Both the position numbers and the translations under genes were made by a program. Positions 43,265 through 53,014 of a DNA stretch of 64,000 nt are shown in pieces; position 1 is the stretch's first letter, and each line of letters begins with the position of its first letter. The notes under the pieces were generated by a model, which did no database searches, was not told the DNA's origin, and saw nothing but the letters and a program-made list of their open reading frames with translations. Origin of the DNA: Arthrobacter sp. FW306-2-2C-D06B (GTDB taxonomy: Bacteria > Actinomycetota > Actinomycetes > Actinomycetales > Micrococcaceae); NCBI RefSeq assembly GCF_021789175.1, contig NZ_CP084560.1:3782001-3846000 (forward strand). Reading direction: 5' to 3'.

Positions 43265-44959
43265 ATGTACCTGCTGCTCGCCCCCCATCCAGACGGCGCA
43301 GCCATCCTGGAAAGCAATGCTGCCGGAGTAGCCGTGGCGGAGCCGCGCGTCGTACGAAAGTCCGATCTGGCCGGCGTCGTCAGCGTGTTGGAGAAGAGCC
43401 GTCCGCGCTGGGTCTGGAACCGGACCCAGGATTGGTACCCGGCGATGCTCCAGGCCGGGGTGGAACTGGAACGTTGCCATGACCTCACGCTCTGCCGCGC
43501 CATCCTCGTCCATTCCGAGTTCACGGCCCATACGGACTATGCCCGCAGCGCGGAAAAACTCACTCTAGACGACGACATCCCGGTTCCGCCTCGGGCCCTC
43601 CAGCCTCCCCCGCCGCCCGCCAATCAGGACGCGCTGTTCGACGACCTCGTCCCGCGCAGCACCGAGCCGGGCCTGCAGGAGGTCCGGGCCGAGTTCGCGG
43701 CACAGCAACACGCGCTCGGCCAGGCCTCCAAGGAGGAAGGCCGGCAGCACCGCCTGAAACTGCTGCTCGCTGCGGAATCCGCCGGCACGATGATCGCCGC
43801 CGAAATGCAGTTCACGGGTGTGCCGTGGCAGGAGGCGTTGCACGAAGAAATCCTGGAAGGCCACCTCGGTCCCCGGCCTCCCGCCGGCCACCGCCCAGCC
43901 AGGCTAGAGGCTCTCTGCAACGAGCTTCGCGGGATTCTCCAGTCTCCGAAGCTCAATCCGGATTCACCCCAAGACCTCATGCGTGCGCTGCACCGGAACG
44001 GGATCGAAGTAAAAACCACCCGCCAGTGGGAGCTCAAGGAATCGAAGCATCCGGCCATCGAGCCACTGCTGGAGTACAAGAAACTCTCCCGCTTGTTCAC
44101 TGCCAACGGCTGGTCGTGGCTGGACGCGTGGGTGAGCGACGGGCGGTTCCGTCCTGAGTACGTGGTGGGTGGCGTGGTTTCCGGCCGTTGGGCGTCCAGG
44201 GGCGGCGGGGCGTTGCAGATTCCCCGCCAAATCCGGGGCGCGGTGCATGCCGACCCGGGGCACAAATTGATCGTCGCAGACGCCTCCCAGCTCGAGCCGC
44301 GGGTTCTGGTGGCGCTGGCGCTGGATTCGAAAATGGCCGAGGCTGCGCGCGACAAGGACTTGTACGCCGGCATCGCCGCGCAGGGCTTCGGTGGCGACCG
44401 TTCGAAAGCCAAGATCGCACTACTCGGCGCAATTTACGGCGCCACCACGGGCGAATCCGGTCGCCTCATGCCTCAGCTGACCCGCACTTATCCCCGGGCA
44501 GTCGGCTTCGTCGAACAGGCCGCCCGCGACGGCGAAGGCGGCCGCACCGTGACCTCAAGGTTGGGCCGCAGCAGCCCGCCGCCGTCGGAACGCTGGATCC
44601 GCAGCCAGCAATCCACGACGGCGGAGGAACAGCGGCGCGCGGACAGCATCGCCCGCTCGCGGGGCCGTTTCACGCGGAACTTCGTGGTCCAAGGTTCCGC
44701 TGCGGACTGGGCCTCGTGCTGGCTTGCCGAACTTCGACGGCGGCTGCGCACCGCGCGGAACGACGGCTTGCCCGCCGGGGAACTCGTGTTCTTCCTGCAC
44801 GACGAGGTCATGGTCCACGCGCCTGAAGAGTCGGTGGAAGCGTGCATCAAGGCCATCGAAGAGGCCGCGGCCGCGGCGAAGGAATTGCTGTTCGGGCGGG
44901 TTCCGGTGGAATTTCCGGTGAGTGTCGCCGTCGTCGATTCCTACGACAAAGCGAAGTAA
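43265..44959 (+). CDS. PolA-like 3'-5' exonuclease/DNA polymerase family protein
   Basis: 564 residues, family A polymerase fold without a 5' nuclease domain. Polymerase motif A is IVADASQLEPRVLVALAL (near 338-350), motif B (O helix) is KAKIALLGAIYGATTG, and motif C is FFLHDEVMVHAP (Asp near 512). The first 200 residues occupy the place of the exonuclease domain, but I see no DxE or DEDD-type catalytic set, so proofreading is probably lost. The family is an actinobacterial accessory polymerase of unknown role. ATG at 43265 is chosen because the family starts with MYLLLAP-like strands. It is divergent from the Tad operon. Confidence 0.87.
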   Translation: MYLLLAPHPDGAAILESNAAGVAVAEPRVVRKSDLAGVVSVLEKSRPRWVWNRTQDWYPAMLQAGVELERCHDLTLCRAILVHSEFTAHTDYARSAEKLTLDDDIPVPPRALQPPPPPANQDALFDDLVPRSTEPGLQEVRAEFAAQQHALGQASKEEGRQHRLKLLLAAESAGTMIAAEMQFTGVPWQEALHEEILEGHLGPRPPAGHRPARLEALCNELRGILQSPKLNPDSPQDLMRALHRNGIEVKTTRQWELKESKHPAIEPLLEYKKLSRLFTANGWSWLDAWVSDGRFRPEYVVGGVVSGRWASRGGGALQIPRQIRGAVHADPGHKLIVADASQLEPRVLVALALDSKMAEAARDKDLYAGIAAQGFGGDRSKAKIALLGAIYGATTGESGRLMPQLTRTYPRAVGFVEQAARDGEGGRTVTSRLGRSSPPPSERWIRSQQSTTAEEQRRADSIARSRGRFTRNFVVQGSAADWASCWLAELRRRLRTARNDGLPAGELVFFLHDEVMVHAPEESVEACIKAIEEAAAAAKELLFGRVPVEFPVSVAVVDSYDKAK

Positions 44960-45003
44960 TCGGCGCTATTGCCCCGGGCGCAACAGCAGAGGACGATTGC
45001 CCC

Positions 45004-45867
45004 GTGGGACACAAAGGCCACGCACCACTGGCTGCATATATCGCCTTCCAACTGACCGAGTTGGAAGGACAATTACCGCTGATCGCAACGGCCGATCCGG
45101 AAGCCGTGCACAACGCCAGGCTTGCCCTTCGCCGGCTCCGTTCAGTGCTTAGCTGCTATCGCGGCATGATCCCGAAACTCCCCCGGCCGGCCCGTGAGGA
45201 AGTCAGCTGGCTCGCCACGTCGCTCGGTGAGTCCAGGGACGCCTATGTCCTGGCGCAGAGAATACGGCTATCCCTCGACACCAAGGATTCCTGGAAAAGC
45301 CCCGAGGCCGTGCGCGTGGCCGTGGAGGAACTGGAAGCGTCCAGCGCCCGGCTCGCCGCTTCCCTTGGAAGCCACAAGCGCAGCAAACGCACCGTGCGGG
45401 CCGCAAGGGCAGCGCTACTGGAGGTCCCCGCCGCCAGGGAATACAAGCACCCGACGGCGGACCTCGCCGAGCGCCTCCAGGCACGGTGGGAGCGGTTGCA
45501 GCACAGCCTCGCTGAGCAGGCGGGCAGCAGCGACCCCGAGGTACGCAACGCAGCGCTCCACCAGGCGCGCAAGGACGTCAAGTGCCTCCGTTACTCGGTG
45601 GAGGCAGTTGCGGACGCCTTCACCCATCATGCTTCCGGGGTGATCCAGCCGGCGATCGGCCTGCAGCGGTTGTTGGGCGAGCAGCATGACGCCGTCGTGG
45701 CTGGCGAATGGATCAGGGAACTGGCAAAAAGCCCCGGCATTGACGCCGAAGATGCCCAAAGGCTGGAATCGATGGAGGCCCGGCGGCGACTCAACGCGGA
45801 GGAAGAGTTCCGCATGGCGATCGCCGAATACCCGGTGCCGGCCCCCAGGCGCGCGCTGATCTTCTGA
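45004..45867 (+). CDS. CHAD domain protein
   Basis: 287 residues. Two CHAD half-repeats are visible through their conserved His/Arg helices: HNARLALRRLRSVLSCYRGM and HQARKDVKCLRYSVEAV, with Lys/Arg faces that in characterised CHAD proteins bind inorganic polyphosphate. The window also encodes a Ppx homologue, so polyphosphate metabolism is represented (context, not proof of linkage). The start is GTG at 45004 with AGAGGA about 10 nt upstream, 45 bp after the polymerase gene stop, so co-transcription is likely. Confidence 0.88.
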   Translation: MGHKGHAPLAAYIAFQLTELEGQLPLIATADPEAVHNARLALRRLRSVLSCYRGMIPKLPRPAREEVSWLATSLGESRDAYVLAQRIRLSLDTKDSWKSPEAVRVAVEELEASSARLAASLGSHKRSKRTVRAARAALLEVPAAREYKHPTADLAERLQARWERLQHSLAEQAGSSDPEVRNAALHQARKDVKCLRYSVEAVADAFTHHASGVIQPAIGLQRLLGEQHDAVVAGEWIRELAKSPGIDAEDAQRLESMEARRRLNAEEEFRMAIAEYPVPAPRRALIF

Positions 45868-46089
45868 AGCCCGGAACCCTAGCCGCCGGCGGGTCCGAAA
45901 GCGAGTCATATGGCGGAAACGAACCTGGCATGACCCGGGCAAGTAATGTACCCCAAAGTAACTTCAACACCCCCGTTCCTTCTGGATAGTCTCGTCTTGT
46001 GGCGTTCGAAGTGAGGAGCGCCACAGTGCAAAGACGCACTGACTTTGCGAGTCAGCGTGCAAGGCAGTATCCAAGGGGGAACAGCAACG

Positions 46090-46290
46090 ATGGCTGGACG
46101 ATTCGAAATTCTCAAAGACGGCGAAGATGGCTACCGGTTTCGGTTGACCACTGCCGATGGAACCCTGGTGGCGGAATCACCGCGGTTCAAACACCTGAAA
46201 GCCGCCGTTGCCGGAATCAACGCAGTGCGTGAAAATGCCGCTACGGGCATCGTCGTGGATCGCTCAAACACGGCCCGGCGCGCAGCGTAG
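46090..46290 (+). CDS. YegP/DUF1508 family small protein
   Basis: 66 residues holding a single DUF1508 repeat: GRFEILKDGEDGYRFRLTTA, then a TLVAESPRFKHLKAAVAGIN unit and a variable tail. Many homologues such as E. coli YegP carry two repeats, so this is a half-size form, as often in Actinobacteria. Function unknown. ATG at 46090 has GGGGGAA about 8 nt upstream. Downstream are two direct copies of a GCGTAGCCGGAGCC sequence just after the stop. Confidence 0.86.
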   Translation: MAGRFEILKDGEDGYRFRLTTADGTLVAESPRFKHLKAAVAGINAVRENAATGIVVDRSNTARRAA

Positions 46291-46357
46291 CCGGAGCCAG
46301 CAGCGTAGCCGGAGCCGGCGGCGCGGCCTGGGGCGCGCACGGAGCTACGCCGCGAGG

Positions 46358-47038
46358 CTAGATCTCGATTTCAAGCAGGCGTTCCGTGTCCCAAGGAACA
46401 GTCCAGCCCAAAGCGTCGAACAACCCGCTGAGCACCATCCCGGTGAAACCCCACACCACAAGTCCGTTGACTTGGAAAACGGGGCTCGAGAAGGTCTGGC
46501 CGAGCCGGGTGAGCGTCCCGGTGTATCGGTTGTCGGGATCCAGGAGGTCCCGCACCGGAACGCGGAACACTTGCGCGGATTCGGCGTAGTCCACCACCCT
46601 CACAGGCGACGGCGACGCCCACCACGCCAGGACCGGTGTGACCACAAAATTGCTGCGGATCAGGCCGAGTTCCGGCATGACGCCCAGCACCTGCACGCCA
46701 CCGCTGTCCAGGCCGGTCTCCTCCTCGGCTTCCCTGAGGGCCGCCGCGACGGCTGACTCATCCCCGGGATCGATGCTGCCGCCTGGGAACGCCACCTGCC
46801 CCGGATGGTCGTCCAGGGTGTGGGCGCGTTCCAGGAGCAGCACGTCCAGATCCGCCGGGGCCACTGGTTTCGCGGATTGGGCGGGAACGTCGTCCAAGAC
46901 GCCGAAGAGCATGAGTACGGCCGCTTTTCGCGCCTTGTCCGGATCCACGGTTGCGGCGGCGATCCGCGGATCAGGGCCGGGATGCAGCCCGGAATCGATC
47001 CTGGTGATGAGGCTGACGAGGTCCTCGAGCGCGGTCAT
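46358..47038 (-). CDS. NUDIX hydrolase, CoA pyrophosphatase type
   Basis: 226 residues. The Nudix box reads [20 protein letters not shown] followed by EETGL, matching Gx5Ex7REUxEExGU. The upstream [21 protein letters not shown] fits the CoA pyrophosphatase signature LLTxRxxxxxHxGQxAFPGG. It likely hydrolyses CoA to phosphopantetheine and 3',5'-ADP. ATG at 47038 overlaps the nth stop (ATGA), the usual gene pair in Actinobacteria. Confidence 0.92.
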   Translation of the reverse strand: MTALEDLVSLITRIDSGLHPGPDPRIAAATVDPDKARKAAVLMLFGVLDDVPAQSAKPVAPADLDVLLLERAHTLDDHPGQVAFPGGSIDPGDESAVAAALREAEEETGLDSGGVQVLGVMPELGLIRSNFVVTPVLAWWASPSPVRVVDYAESAQVFRVPVRDLLDPDNRYTGTLTRLGQTFSSPVFQVNGLVVWGFTGMVLSGLFDALGWTVPWDTERLLEIEI

Positions 47039-47826
47039 GCCGGTCTCCTTTGCGATTCCATCCGAATCTCAGCCGCGCGATGGGTCTCGGCAAGCAGCTT
47101 TGCGAGAAGCGTTTCGTTGCCCGGCGCCAATTCGTACTTGAGCAACTTGGCCGCTTTCACGGGATCCTTTTCGCCTTCGCCATAACTCGGGCACCAGTTG
47201 GCCACCGCACACGCCCCACACGCCGGCCGGCGCGCATGGCAAACCCTGCGCCCGTGGAAAACCACGCGGTGGGACAGCATGGTCCAGTCCCTGGGCTCGA
47301 ACAGTTCCGCGACGTCGAACTCGATCTTCACCGGATCCTCGGACCTCGTCCAGCCGAACCTGCGCGCCAGCCTGCCAAAATGGGTGTCCACAGTGATTCC
47401 CGGAACGCCGAACGCATTTCCCAACACCACATTTGCCGTTTTACGCCCGACGCCGGGAAGCGTCACGAGATCCTCCAGCCGGCCGGGAACCTCGCCGTCG
47501 AACTCGTCCACCAAGCGCGTGCTGAGCGCCACCACGTTCTTCGCCTTGGCACGGAAGAAGCCCGTAGGCTGCAGGATCGCCTCCAGCTCGGCAATCTCAG
47601 CCTCGGCCATGCTCCGGGCATCCGGATAGCGTGCGAACAGGATCTTTGTGACTTGGTTGACCAGCACGTCCGTGGTCTGGGCGGACAGCACCGTGGCCAC
47701 TACCAGCTCGAACGGGTTCCGGAAATCAAGCTCAGCGTGGGCGTAGGGATAGAGCTCAGCAAGCGCCTTGTTGATTTTGCGCGCGCGCCGCTTCAGTGCC
47801 AGCGGGGTCTCGACGGCGGTGTCCAC
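47035..47826 (-). CDS. nth: Endonuclease III
   Basis: 263 residues. Base-excision repair glycosylase/AP lyase for oxidised pyrimidines. The helix-hairpin-helix [14 protein letters not shown] contains the catalytic Lys (about 127), the catalytic Asp is in [14 protein letters not shown], and the [4Fe-4S] cluster cysteines follow the C-x6-C-x2-C-x5-C spacing in [19 protein letters not shown]-terminal extension of about 50 residues beyond the cluster is present. GTG at 47826 starts the conserved part, 11 bp after the preceding gene's stop. Confidence 0.94.
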   Translation of the reverse strand: MDTAVETPLALKRRARKINKALAELYPYAHAELDFRNPFELVVATVLSAQTTDVLVNQVTKILFARYPDARSMAEAEIAELEAILQPTGFFRAKAKNVVALSTRLVDEFDGEVPGRLEDLVTLPGVGRKTANVVLGNAFGVPGITVDTHFGRLARRFGWTRSEDPVKIEFDVAELFEPRDWTMLSHRVVFHGRRVCHARRPACGACAVANWCPSYGEGEKDPVKAAKLLKYELAPGNETLLAKLLAETHRAAEIRMESQRRPA

Positions 47827-47837
47827 GGCCGGCCTGG

Positions 47838-49031
47838 TTAGCCGCGTTCGATGTGGCTGAGATCGCGCAGGATGCCCACACTGCCGTCGGTATCCTGCAC
47901 GAGGAATTCTTCGCCGCGGTCTTCGAGGGCCAGGACCCACGCGCCCGGTTCGATGGTGAAGGCGGGCATTCCTGTGCGCTCGTCGACAACGACGCGGGGA
48001 TGGGCCACGGCGAACCAGAATGCCTCGTACCCGGAGGCATGGTAGGACTCGTCCTTTCGAGTGGCTGGATCCACCGTAGCGCCGATGGGCTCGTGCGCCC
48101 GGGGCTGATCGACCGTGCCGATGTGCTGGGTGGCTGCCCCGGCTCCCAGATCCGGGCCACCCACGATCGGCGTAGCCATAGTGGCGGTAGGCAGGTGCTT
48201 GGGCTCCTCGGGTGTAGGGGCCGGCGCCTCACGCCCGCCGTCTGCAACCGCGGCTTCTGTGGACGCTGCGGGTACGACGGCGGCGGGCACGGCTGCCGCG
48301 ACGGCGGCCGCCTCAGTGGCCGCGGGTTCAGGGGCCGCGGCTTCTGGGGCGCCGGCCTCAGGGGCAGCGACGGGTGCGGCTGAGGCGGGTGCGGCAGGTG
48401 TCTCTACGGGTGCCGGGGTGGCTGCTGCCGGCTTAGGCTTGGCGGGCTTCGGCACGGCCGGCTTGCGGGTTGGAATGGCCGATTCCCGAGCCACAACGTG
48501 TGCTGGCTGTTCTTCCCGGTCCTGGAAATCGTCGCGGAGGAGCGGCAAGTGGGGAGCCAGGACCGTCGCGGCCAGAAGACCTACCGAGCCGATGAGCCCG
48601 ACGAGCACGAAAACGGTAAACGCGCCTGCAGCGGACAGGAAGTACAGGGTCAGGGCGAACGACGCCACGACGGAAGCGAACTGGTCGGTCGAAAGGGAAC
48701 CGATTCTCACAATGTTCCCCGGCTGCAGGCGACGGGCAACGAACAAAGCGGTAACTACGAGGGGAAGAATGATGCCCAGTGCCAGGAAGAAAAGGTTGTC
48801 AAGGTTCCACAGGTTGTAGCGCCCGCCAAACATCGGCAGGAGCGACCCCACGAACATCAGCAAGGTGGAGCCGAAAACGGTCGCATCCCGGATAGTGAAC
48901 GGACCCAGCACGGCCTGGTACTTCGGGGAGGTCATGCTGCCGGGCTCTGGCGCCCCGGATCCAGCTGCTGCTTCGGGGGCCGTTCCAGGCGCGATTGCAC
49001 CGTATTTCGGACCTTGGCTCGTCTGGTTCAT
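47838..49031 (-). CDS. Membrane protein with Ala/Pro-rich linker, unknown function
   Basis: 397 residues. About 45 polar residues, then four membrane helices (about 55-75, 80-100, 118-140, 145-165), a long Ala/Pro/Glu-rich disordered linker (about 185-300), and a C-terminal globular segment with [18 protein letters not shown] and [19 protein letters not shown]. The last part resembles an SH3-like beta unit. I do not recognise the family, but it is conserved in position upstream of nth in related genomes as far as I can judge (inference). ATG at 49031 has AAGGAG upstream. Confidence 0.78.
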   Translation of the reverse strand: MNQTSQGPKYGAIAPGTAPEAAAGSGAPEPGSMTSPKYQAVLGPFTIRDATVFGSTLLMFVGSLLPMFGGRYNLWNLDNLFFLALGIILPLVVTALFVARRLQPGNIVRIGSLSTDQFASVVASFALTLYFLSAAGAFTVFVLVGLIGSVGLLAATVLAPHLPLLRDDFQDREEQPAHVVARESAIPTRKPAVPKPAKPKPAAATPAPVETPAAPASAAPVAAPEAGAPEAAAPEPAATEAAAVAAAVPAAVVPAASTEAAVADGGREAPAPTPEEPKHLPTATMATPIVGGPDLGAGAATQHIGTVDQPRAHEPIGATVDPATRKDESYHASGYEAFWFAVAHPRVVVDERTGMPAFTIEPGAWVLALEDRGEEFLVQDTDGSVGILRDLSHIERG

Positions 49032-49450
49032 ATGCAAATCTCCTTTGTACGGCGGCGCCCGGTACGCTGCCGCACGAGGCTGCAGCCCGTGTTTTCGGGC
49101 CAGGCCAGGCGGCGAGATTTCGCGTCTCGAGACCTCTTCAGCCTATGCCACGCGTCTGACAGTCCACTAGTTGGCACCGGCGCCGAGGCAGGCATGCTGC
49201 GCCGTAACATTCCCCGCGTTGGAGCCAAGGGAAAGCCTTCAGCGCCGTTCGGCGCGAATCACCAGCCGCTCACTGTCCGGATTGTGACGGCAGACACTTG
49301 TTGTCGGCCCAAAACGCTAAGGTGGGTTCCGGAAAAGCTCTTTGCGGAATCCCGTGAGGCGCCGTAGCCCAACGCCGTGCACGATTGGTGGTGGAGCGGC
49401 CTCGCTGCGGGACTGCCGCGCGGCAGAGATCGATGAATGATGAGGTTCAC
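49032..49450. other. Divergent intergenic region before acs
   Basis: About 420 bp without a supportable gene. It contains small GC-rich inverted repeats (GGCGCC-type) and a TAAGGT at about 49317-49322 that could be a distant -10 for acs, giving a 5' leader of about 120 nt. Nothing further is recognised. Confidence 0.45.
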
Positions 49451-51487
49451 ATGTCCCAGGACGCCAATGGATCGACGACCACCGCTGCACCCGGATCCGA
49501 CGGGGCAGGCAACGGCGATGCCCTCGAAAACCTTCTCCACGAGAACCGGAAGTTCGCGCCCACCGCTGAGTTCGCTGCGAACGCGGTAGTCGGCGCCGAA
49601 GTCTATGAGGAAGCGGATGCGGACCGCCCCGCGTTCTGGGCCAAGCAGGCCCGCGAACTGCTGGACTGGGACACGGACTTCACCGAGGCCCTGGACTGGT
49701 CCAACCCGCCGTTCGCGAAGTGGTTCGTCGGCGGGCAGGTCAACGCCGCGTACAACGCATTGGACCGGCACGTCGAGAACGGGCTCGGGGACCGGGTGGC
49801 CATCCACTTCGAAGGCGAACCCGGCGACACCCGAAGCTACACGTACGCCCAGCTCACCGAAGAGGTGAAGAAGGCCGCCAATGCGTTCGAATCCCTCGGG
49901 GTGGCAAAGGGCGACCGGGTGGCCGTGTACCTGCCCATGATCCCCGAAGCCGTCATCACGATGCTGGCCTGCGCCCGGATCGGGGCCGTGCACTCGGTGG
50001 TGTTCGGTGGCTTCTCCGCCGACGCCCTGCGCTCCCGGATCGACGACGCCGAGGCCAAGCTCGTGGTCACCGCGGACGGCACGTACCGGCGCGGCAAGCC
50101 CAGCCCGCTCAAGCCGGCAGTGGACCAGGCCCTGTCCAGGGAGGGACACTCGGTCCGGAACGTCGTGGTGGTCAAGCGCAACGGCGAACCCGTGGACTGG
50201 CACGAGGGCCGGGACCAGTGGTGGGAGGACACCGTCGGCGCCGCCTCGGGCGAGCACATCGCCGTCGGGCATGACGCCGAACACCCGCTCTTCATCCTCT
50301 ACACCTCCGGGACCACCGGCAAGCCCAAGGGCATCCTGCACACCACCGGCGGCTACCTCACCCAGACCGCGTACACGCACAAGGCGGTCTTCGACCTGCA
50401 CCCGGAAACGGACGTGTTCTGGTGCACCGCCGACGTCGGATGGGTCACCGGCCACTCCTATGTCGCCTACGCGCCGCTGGTCAACGGCGCCACCCAGGTC
50501 ATGTACGAGGGCACCCCGGATTCCCCGCACCAGGGCCGCTGGTGGGAAATCGTGGAAAAATACAAGGTCTCCATCCTGTACACCGCCCCCACGGCGATCC
50601 GGACCTTCATGAAATGGGGCAAGGAGATCCCGGGCAAGTACGATCTGTCCTCCATCCGGGTCCTGGGCTCGGTGGGCGAACCGATCAACCCCGAGGCCTG
50701 GATGTGGTACCGGGACGTCATCGGCTCCAACGCCGGCAAGAACGGGGAAAAGAAGGACCACCCCGCCCCGATCGTGGACACCTGGTGGCAGACCGAGACC
50801 GGCGCCCAGATGATCGCGCCCCTGCCCGGGGTCACCGCGACCAAGCCCGGCTCCGCGCAGGTCCCGCTGCCGGGCATCGCGATCGACGTCGTGGACGAGG
50901 CCGGCGAGTCCGTCCCGGACGGGCATGGCGGCTACCTCGTGGTCCGCGAACCGTGGCCGGCCATGCTGCGCGGCATCTGGGGGGACCCGGAACGGTTCAA
51001 GGAGACCTACTGGTCCCGTTTCGAAGGCATGTACTTCGCCGGCGACGGGGCCAAGAAGGACGAAGACGGCGATATCTGGCTCCTGGGCCGGGTGGATGAC
51101 GTCATGAACATCTCCGGGCACCGGCTCTCCACCACCGAAATCGAATCCGCGCTCGTGTCCCACCCCTGGGTGGCGGAGGCCGCCGTCGTCGGAGCCTCCG
51201 ACGAAACCACCGGCCAGGCCGTCGTCGCGTTCGTGATCCTGCGCGGGGATGCCGTGAACGACGGCGACACCACCGTCGCCGAACTGCGCAACCACGTGGG
51301 CAAGGAAATCGGCCCCATCGCCAAACCCAAGCACATCCTCGTGGTCCCCGAACTCCCCAAGACCCGCTCGGGCAAGATCATGCGCCGACTCCTCAAAGAC
51401 GTTGCCGAAGGCCGCGAAGTCGGCGACGCCACCACCCTCTCCGATCCCACCATCATGGCCCAGATCGCGGAGTCGCTAAAGAAGTAG
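49451..51487 (+). CDS. acs: Acetyl-coenzyme A synthetase
   Basis: 678 residues, ANL superfamily. The adenylation motifs are [19 protein letters not shown] (P-loop), the A5 motif [15 protein letters not shown], the hinge [14 protein letters not shown], and the regulatory lysine in [14 protein letters not shown]. The latter is the Lys acetylated in bacterial Acs and removed by deacetylases; an AcuC homologue is encoded at 18678-19889. N-terminal 25 residues are a disordered Gly/Ala/Thr extension. ATG at 49451 follows TGAGG; an ATG six codons earlier is possible. A strong terminator follows. Confidence 0.95.
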   Translation: MSQDANGSTTTAAPGSDGAGNGDALENLLHENRKFAPTAEFAANAVVGAEVYEEADADRPAFWAKQARELLDWDTDFTEALDWSNPPFAKWFVGGQVNAAYNALDRHVENGLGDRVAIHFEGEPGDTRSYTYAQLTEEVKKAANAFESLGVAKGDRVAVYLPMIPEAVITMLACARIGAVHSVVFGGFSADALRSRIDDAEAKLVVTADGTYRRGKPSPLKPAVDQALSREGHSVRNVVVVKRNGEPVDWHEGRDQWWEDTVGAASGEHIAVGHDAEHPLFILYTSGTTGKPKGILHTTGGYLTQTAYTHKAVFDLHPETDVFWCTADVGWVTGHSYVAYAPLVNGATQVMYEGTPDSPHQGRWWEIVEKYKVSILYTAPTAIRTFMKWGKEIPGKYDLSSIRVLGSVGEPINPEAWMWYRDVIGSNAGKNGEKKDHPAPIVDTWWQTETGAQMIAPLPGVTATKPGSAQVPLPGIAIDVVDEAGESVPDGHGGYLVVREPWPAMLRGIWGDPERFKETYWSRFEGMYFAGDGAKKDEDGDIWLLGRVDDVMNISGHRLSTTEIESALVSHPWVAEAAVVGASDETTGQAVVAFVILRGDAVNDGDTTVAELRNHVGKEIGPIAKPKHILVVPELPKTRSGKIMRRLLKDVAEGREVGDATTLSDPTIMAQIAESLKK

Positions 51488-51525
51488 GCTCAGGCCCAAA
51501 CCACGCGGCGCCATGCCGCCACGCA

Positions 51526-51566
51526 AGGGCGGCGGTTCTCTGCACAGAGGACCGCCGCTTTTGTGT
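51526..51566 (+). terminator. Intrinsic terminator after acs
   Basis: GGCGGCGGTTCTCTG pairs with CAGAGGACCGCCGCT with one mismatch and a 2-nt loop core, followed by TTTTGTGT. A textbook hairpin and T run. Confidence 0.85.
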
Positions 51567-51642
51567 CAAAAACCCTCCGTCGCAAGAATGTTATATTTAG
51601 TTCTTTCATGTTCTCTTTTGAGCGGTTATAGTCGAGTTCTAC

Positions 51643-51656
51643 GTGAGAAAACTCAC
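51643..51656. promoter_or_regulatory. Operator candidate upstream of the first ABC importer operon
   Basis: GTGAG-AAAA-CTCAC is a perfect palindrome centred 34 bp before the solute-binding gene, directly downstream of a TATAGT at 51627-51632 that could be the -10. It is a plausible site for the DeoR-type regulator encoded at the operon's end. No second copy was found near the other transporter. Confidence 0.45.
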
Positions 51657-51683
51657 AAGCACCACGCTTTCAAGGGAGAGAAC

Positions 51684-53000
51684 ATGGCAGCGAATCTTGA
51701 CCCGTTCCAGTCGGCCCACAACGCCGGCCCTGGACGCCGCACCATCCTGAAGACGCTCGGTATCGGCGCTGCGGGGCTCGCCGGCATTCCGCTGCTGACT
51801 GCCTGCACCGGTGGCTCCGGGCCGGCTCCCGGGGCCTCCTCGAACAGCCTGACCTTCGGCTCGGGCTCCTCGGACGATGTTCCCAAGGCCGCCTACAAAG
51901 CCGTTACCGATGCCTTTACCAAGAAGTCCGGCATCACGGTGGCCACCAACGTCGTCCCGCACAACGACTTCCAGAACAAGATCAACTCCTACCTCCAGGG
52001 CAGCCCGGACGATGCCTTCACGTGGTTCGCCGGCTACCGCATGCAGTACTACGCGGGCAAGGGCCTCCTGGCTCCCGTGGATGATGTGTGGGCAACCATC
52101 GGCAGCAACTTCTCCGACGCGATGAAGAAGGCCTCCACCGGGCCGGACGGCAAGATGTACCTGGTTCCCAACTACAACTACCCGTGGGGCTTCTTCTACC
52201 GGAAGAGCTTCTGGGCCGAAAAGGGCTACGCAGTCCCCAAGACGTTCGATGAGCTGAAGACCTTGGCCACCAAGATGAAGTCCGACGGCATCATCCCCAT
52301 CGGCTTCGCGGACAAGGACGGCTGGCCCGCCATGGGCACCTTCGACTACATCAACATGCGCCTCAACGGCTACCAATTCCACGTGGACCTGACCGCCCAC
52401 AAGGAAAGCTGGGACCAGAAGAAGGTCAGCGATGTCTTCGACACCTGGAAGGCCCTCCTGCCGTTCCAAGACCCCAATGCCCTCGGCCAGACCTGGCAGG
52501 ACGCGGCCAAGGCCCTCGAAGCCAAGAAGACCGGTATGTACCTGCTGGGTTCGTTCGTGACCCAGCAATTCACGGATCCCGCTGTGCTGGCGGACATCGA
52601 CTTCTTCCCGTTCCCGGAGATCGCCGTGGAAGGCACCGACGCCGTCGAAGCCCCCATCGACGGACTACTCCTCTCCAAGAAGGGCGGCGACAACAAGGCG
52701 GCGCACGACTTCCTGGCGTTCATGGGATCCGCAGAAGGCCAGAATGCCTACTCAGCCGTTGATGGCTCCAACATCGCCACCGTCAAGGGCGCCGACACGT
52801 CGAAGTTCACCCCGCTGAACAAGAAGTGCGCGGACACCATCGCCAATGCCAAGTACATCAGCCAGTTCCTGGACCGGGACGCCCTCCCTGCCATGGCCAA
52901 CAACGTGATGATCCCCGCGCTCCAGTCCTTCATCAAGGACGGCACCGTGGACGTCAAGAACCTTGAAGCGCAGGCCAAGACCCTTTACGCAGCCCAGTAG
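51684..53000 (+). CDS. ABC sugar transporter, solute-binding lipoprotein
   Basis: 438 residues, bacterial extracellular solute-binding family 1. The signal has an RR-motif (GRRTILKTLG) and lipobox LLTACTGG with Cys41, so Tat export and lipidation are likely. The mature domain shows family patterns such as GSSDDVPKAAYKAVTDAF and FFYRKSFWAEKGYAVPKTFD. It captures an oligosaccharide, probably a beta-galactoside given the GH42 enzyme downstream (inference). ATG at 51684 has AAGGGAGAG just upstream. It opens a five-gene operon with two permeases, GH42 enzyme and DeoR regulator. Confidence 0.9.
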   Translation: MAANLDPFQSAHNAGPGRRTILKTLGIGAAGLAGIPLLTACTGGSGPAPGASSNSLTFGSGSSDDVPKAAYKAVTDAFTKKSGITVATNVVPHNDFQNKINSYLQGSPDDAFTWFAGYRMQYYAGKGLLAPVDDVWATIGSNFSDAMKKASTGPDGKMYLVPNYNYPWGFFYRKSFWAEKGYAVPKTFDELKTLATKMKSDGIIPIGFADKDGWPAMGTFDYINMRLNGYQFHVDLTAHKESWDQKKVSDVFDTWKALLPFQDPNALGQTWQDAAKALEAKKTGMYLLGSFVTQQFTDPAVLADIDFFPFPEIAVEGTDAVEAPIDGLLLSKKGGDNKAAHDFLAFMGSAEGQNAYSAVDGSNIATVKGADTSKFTPLNKKCADTIANAKYISQFLDRDALPAMANNVMIPALQSFIKDGTVDVKNLEAQAKTLYAAQ

Positions 53001-53014
53001 CTGAAGGAATCCCC

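Noticed and set aside
49259..51334. 691-codon frame antisense to acs
   Set aside because: Acs on the plus strand has full-length motifs and a ribosome site; the antisense product is Gly/Val/Arg-rich low-information sequence typical of shadows.
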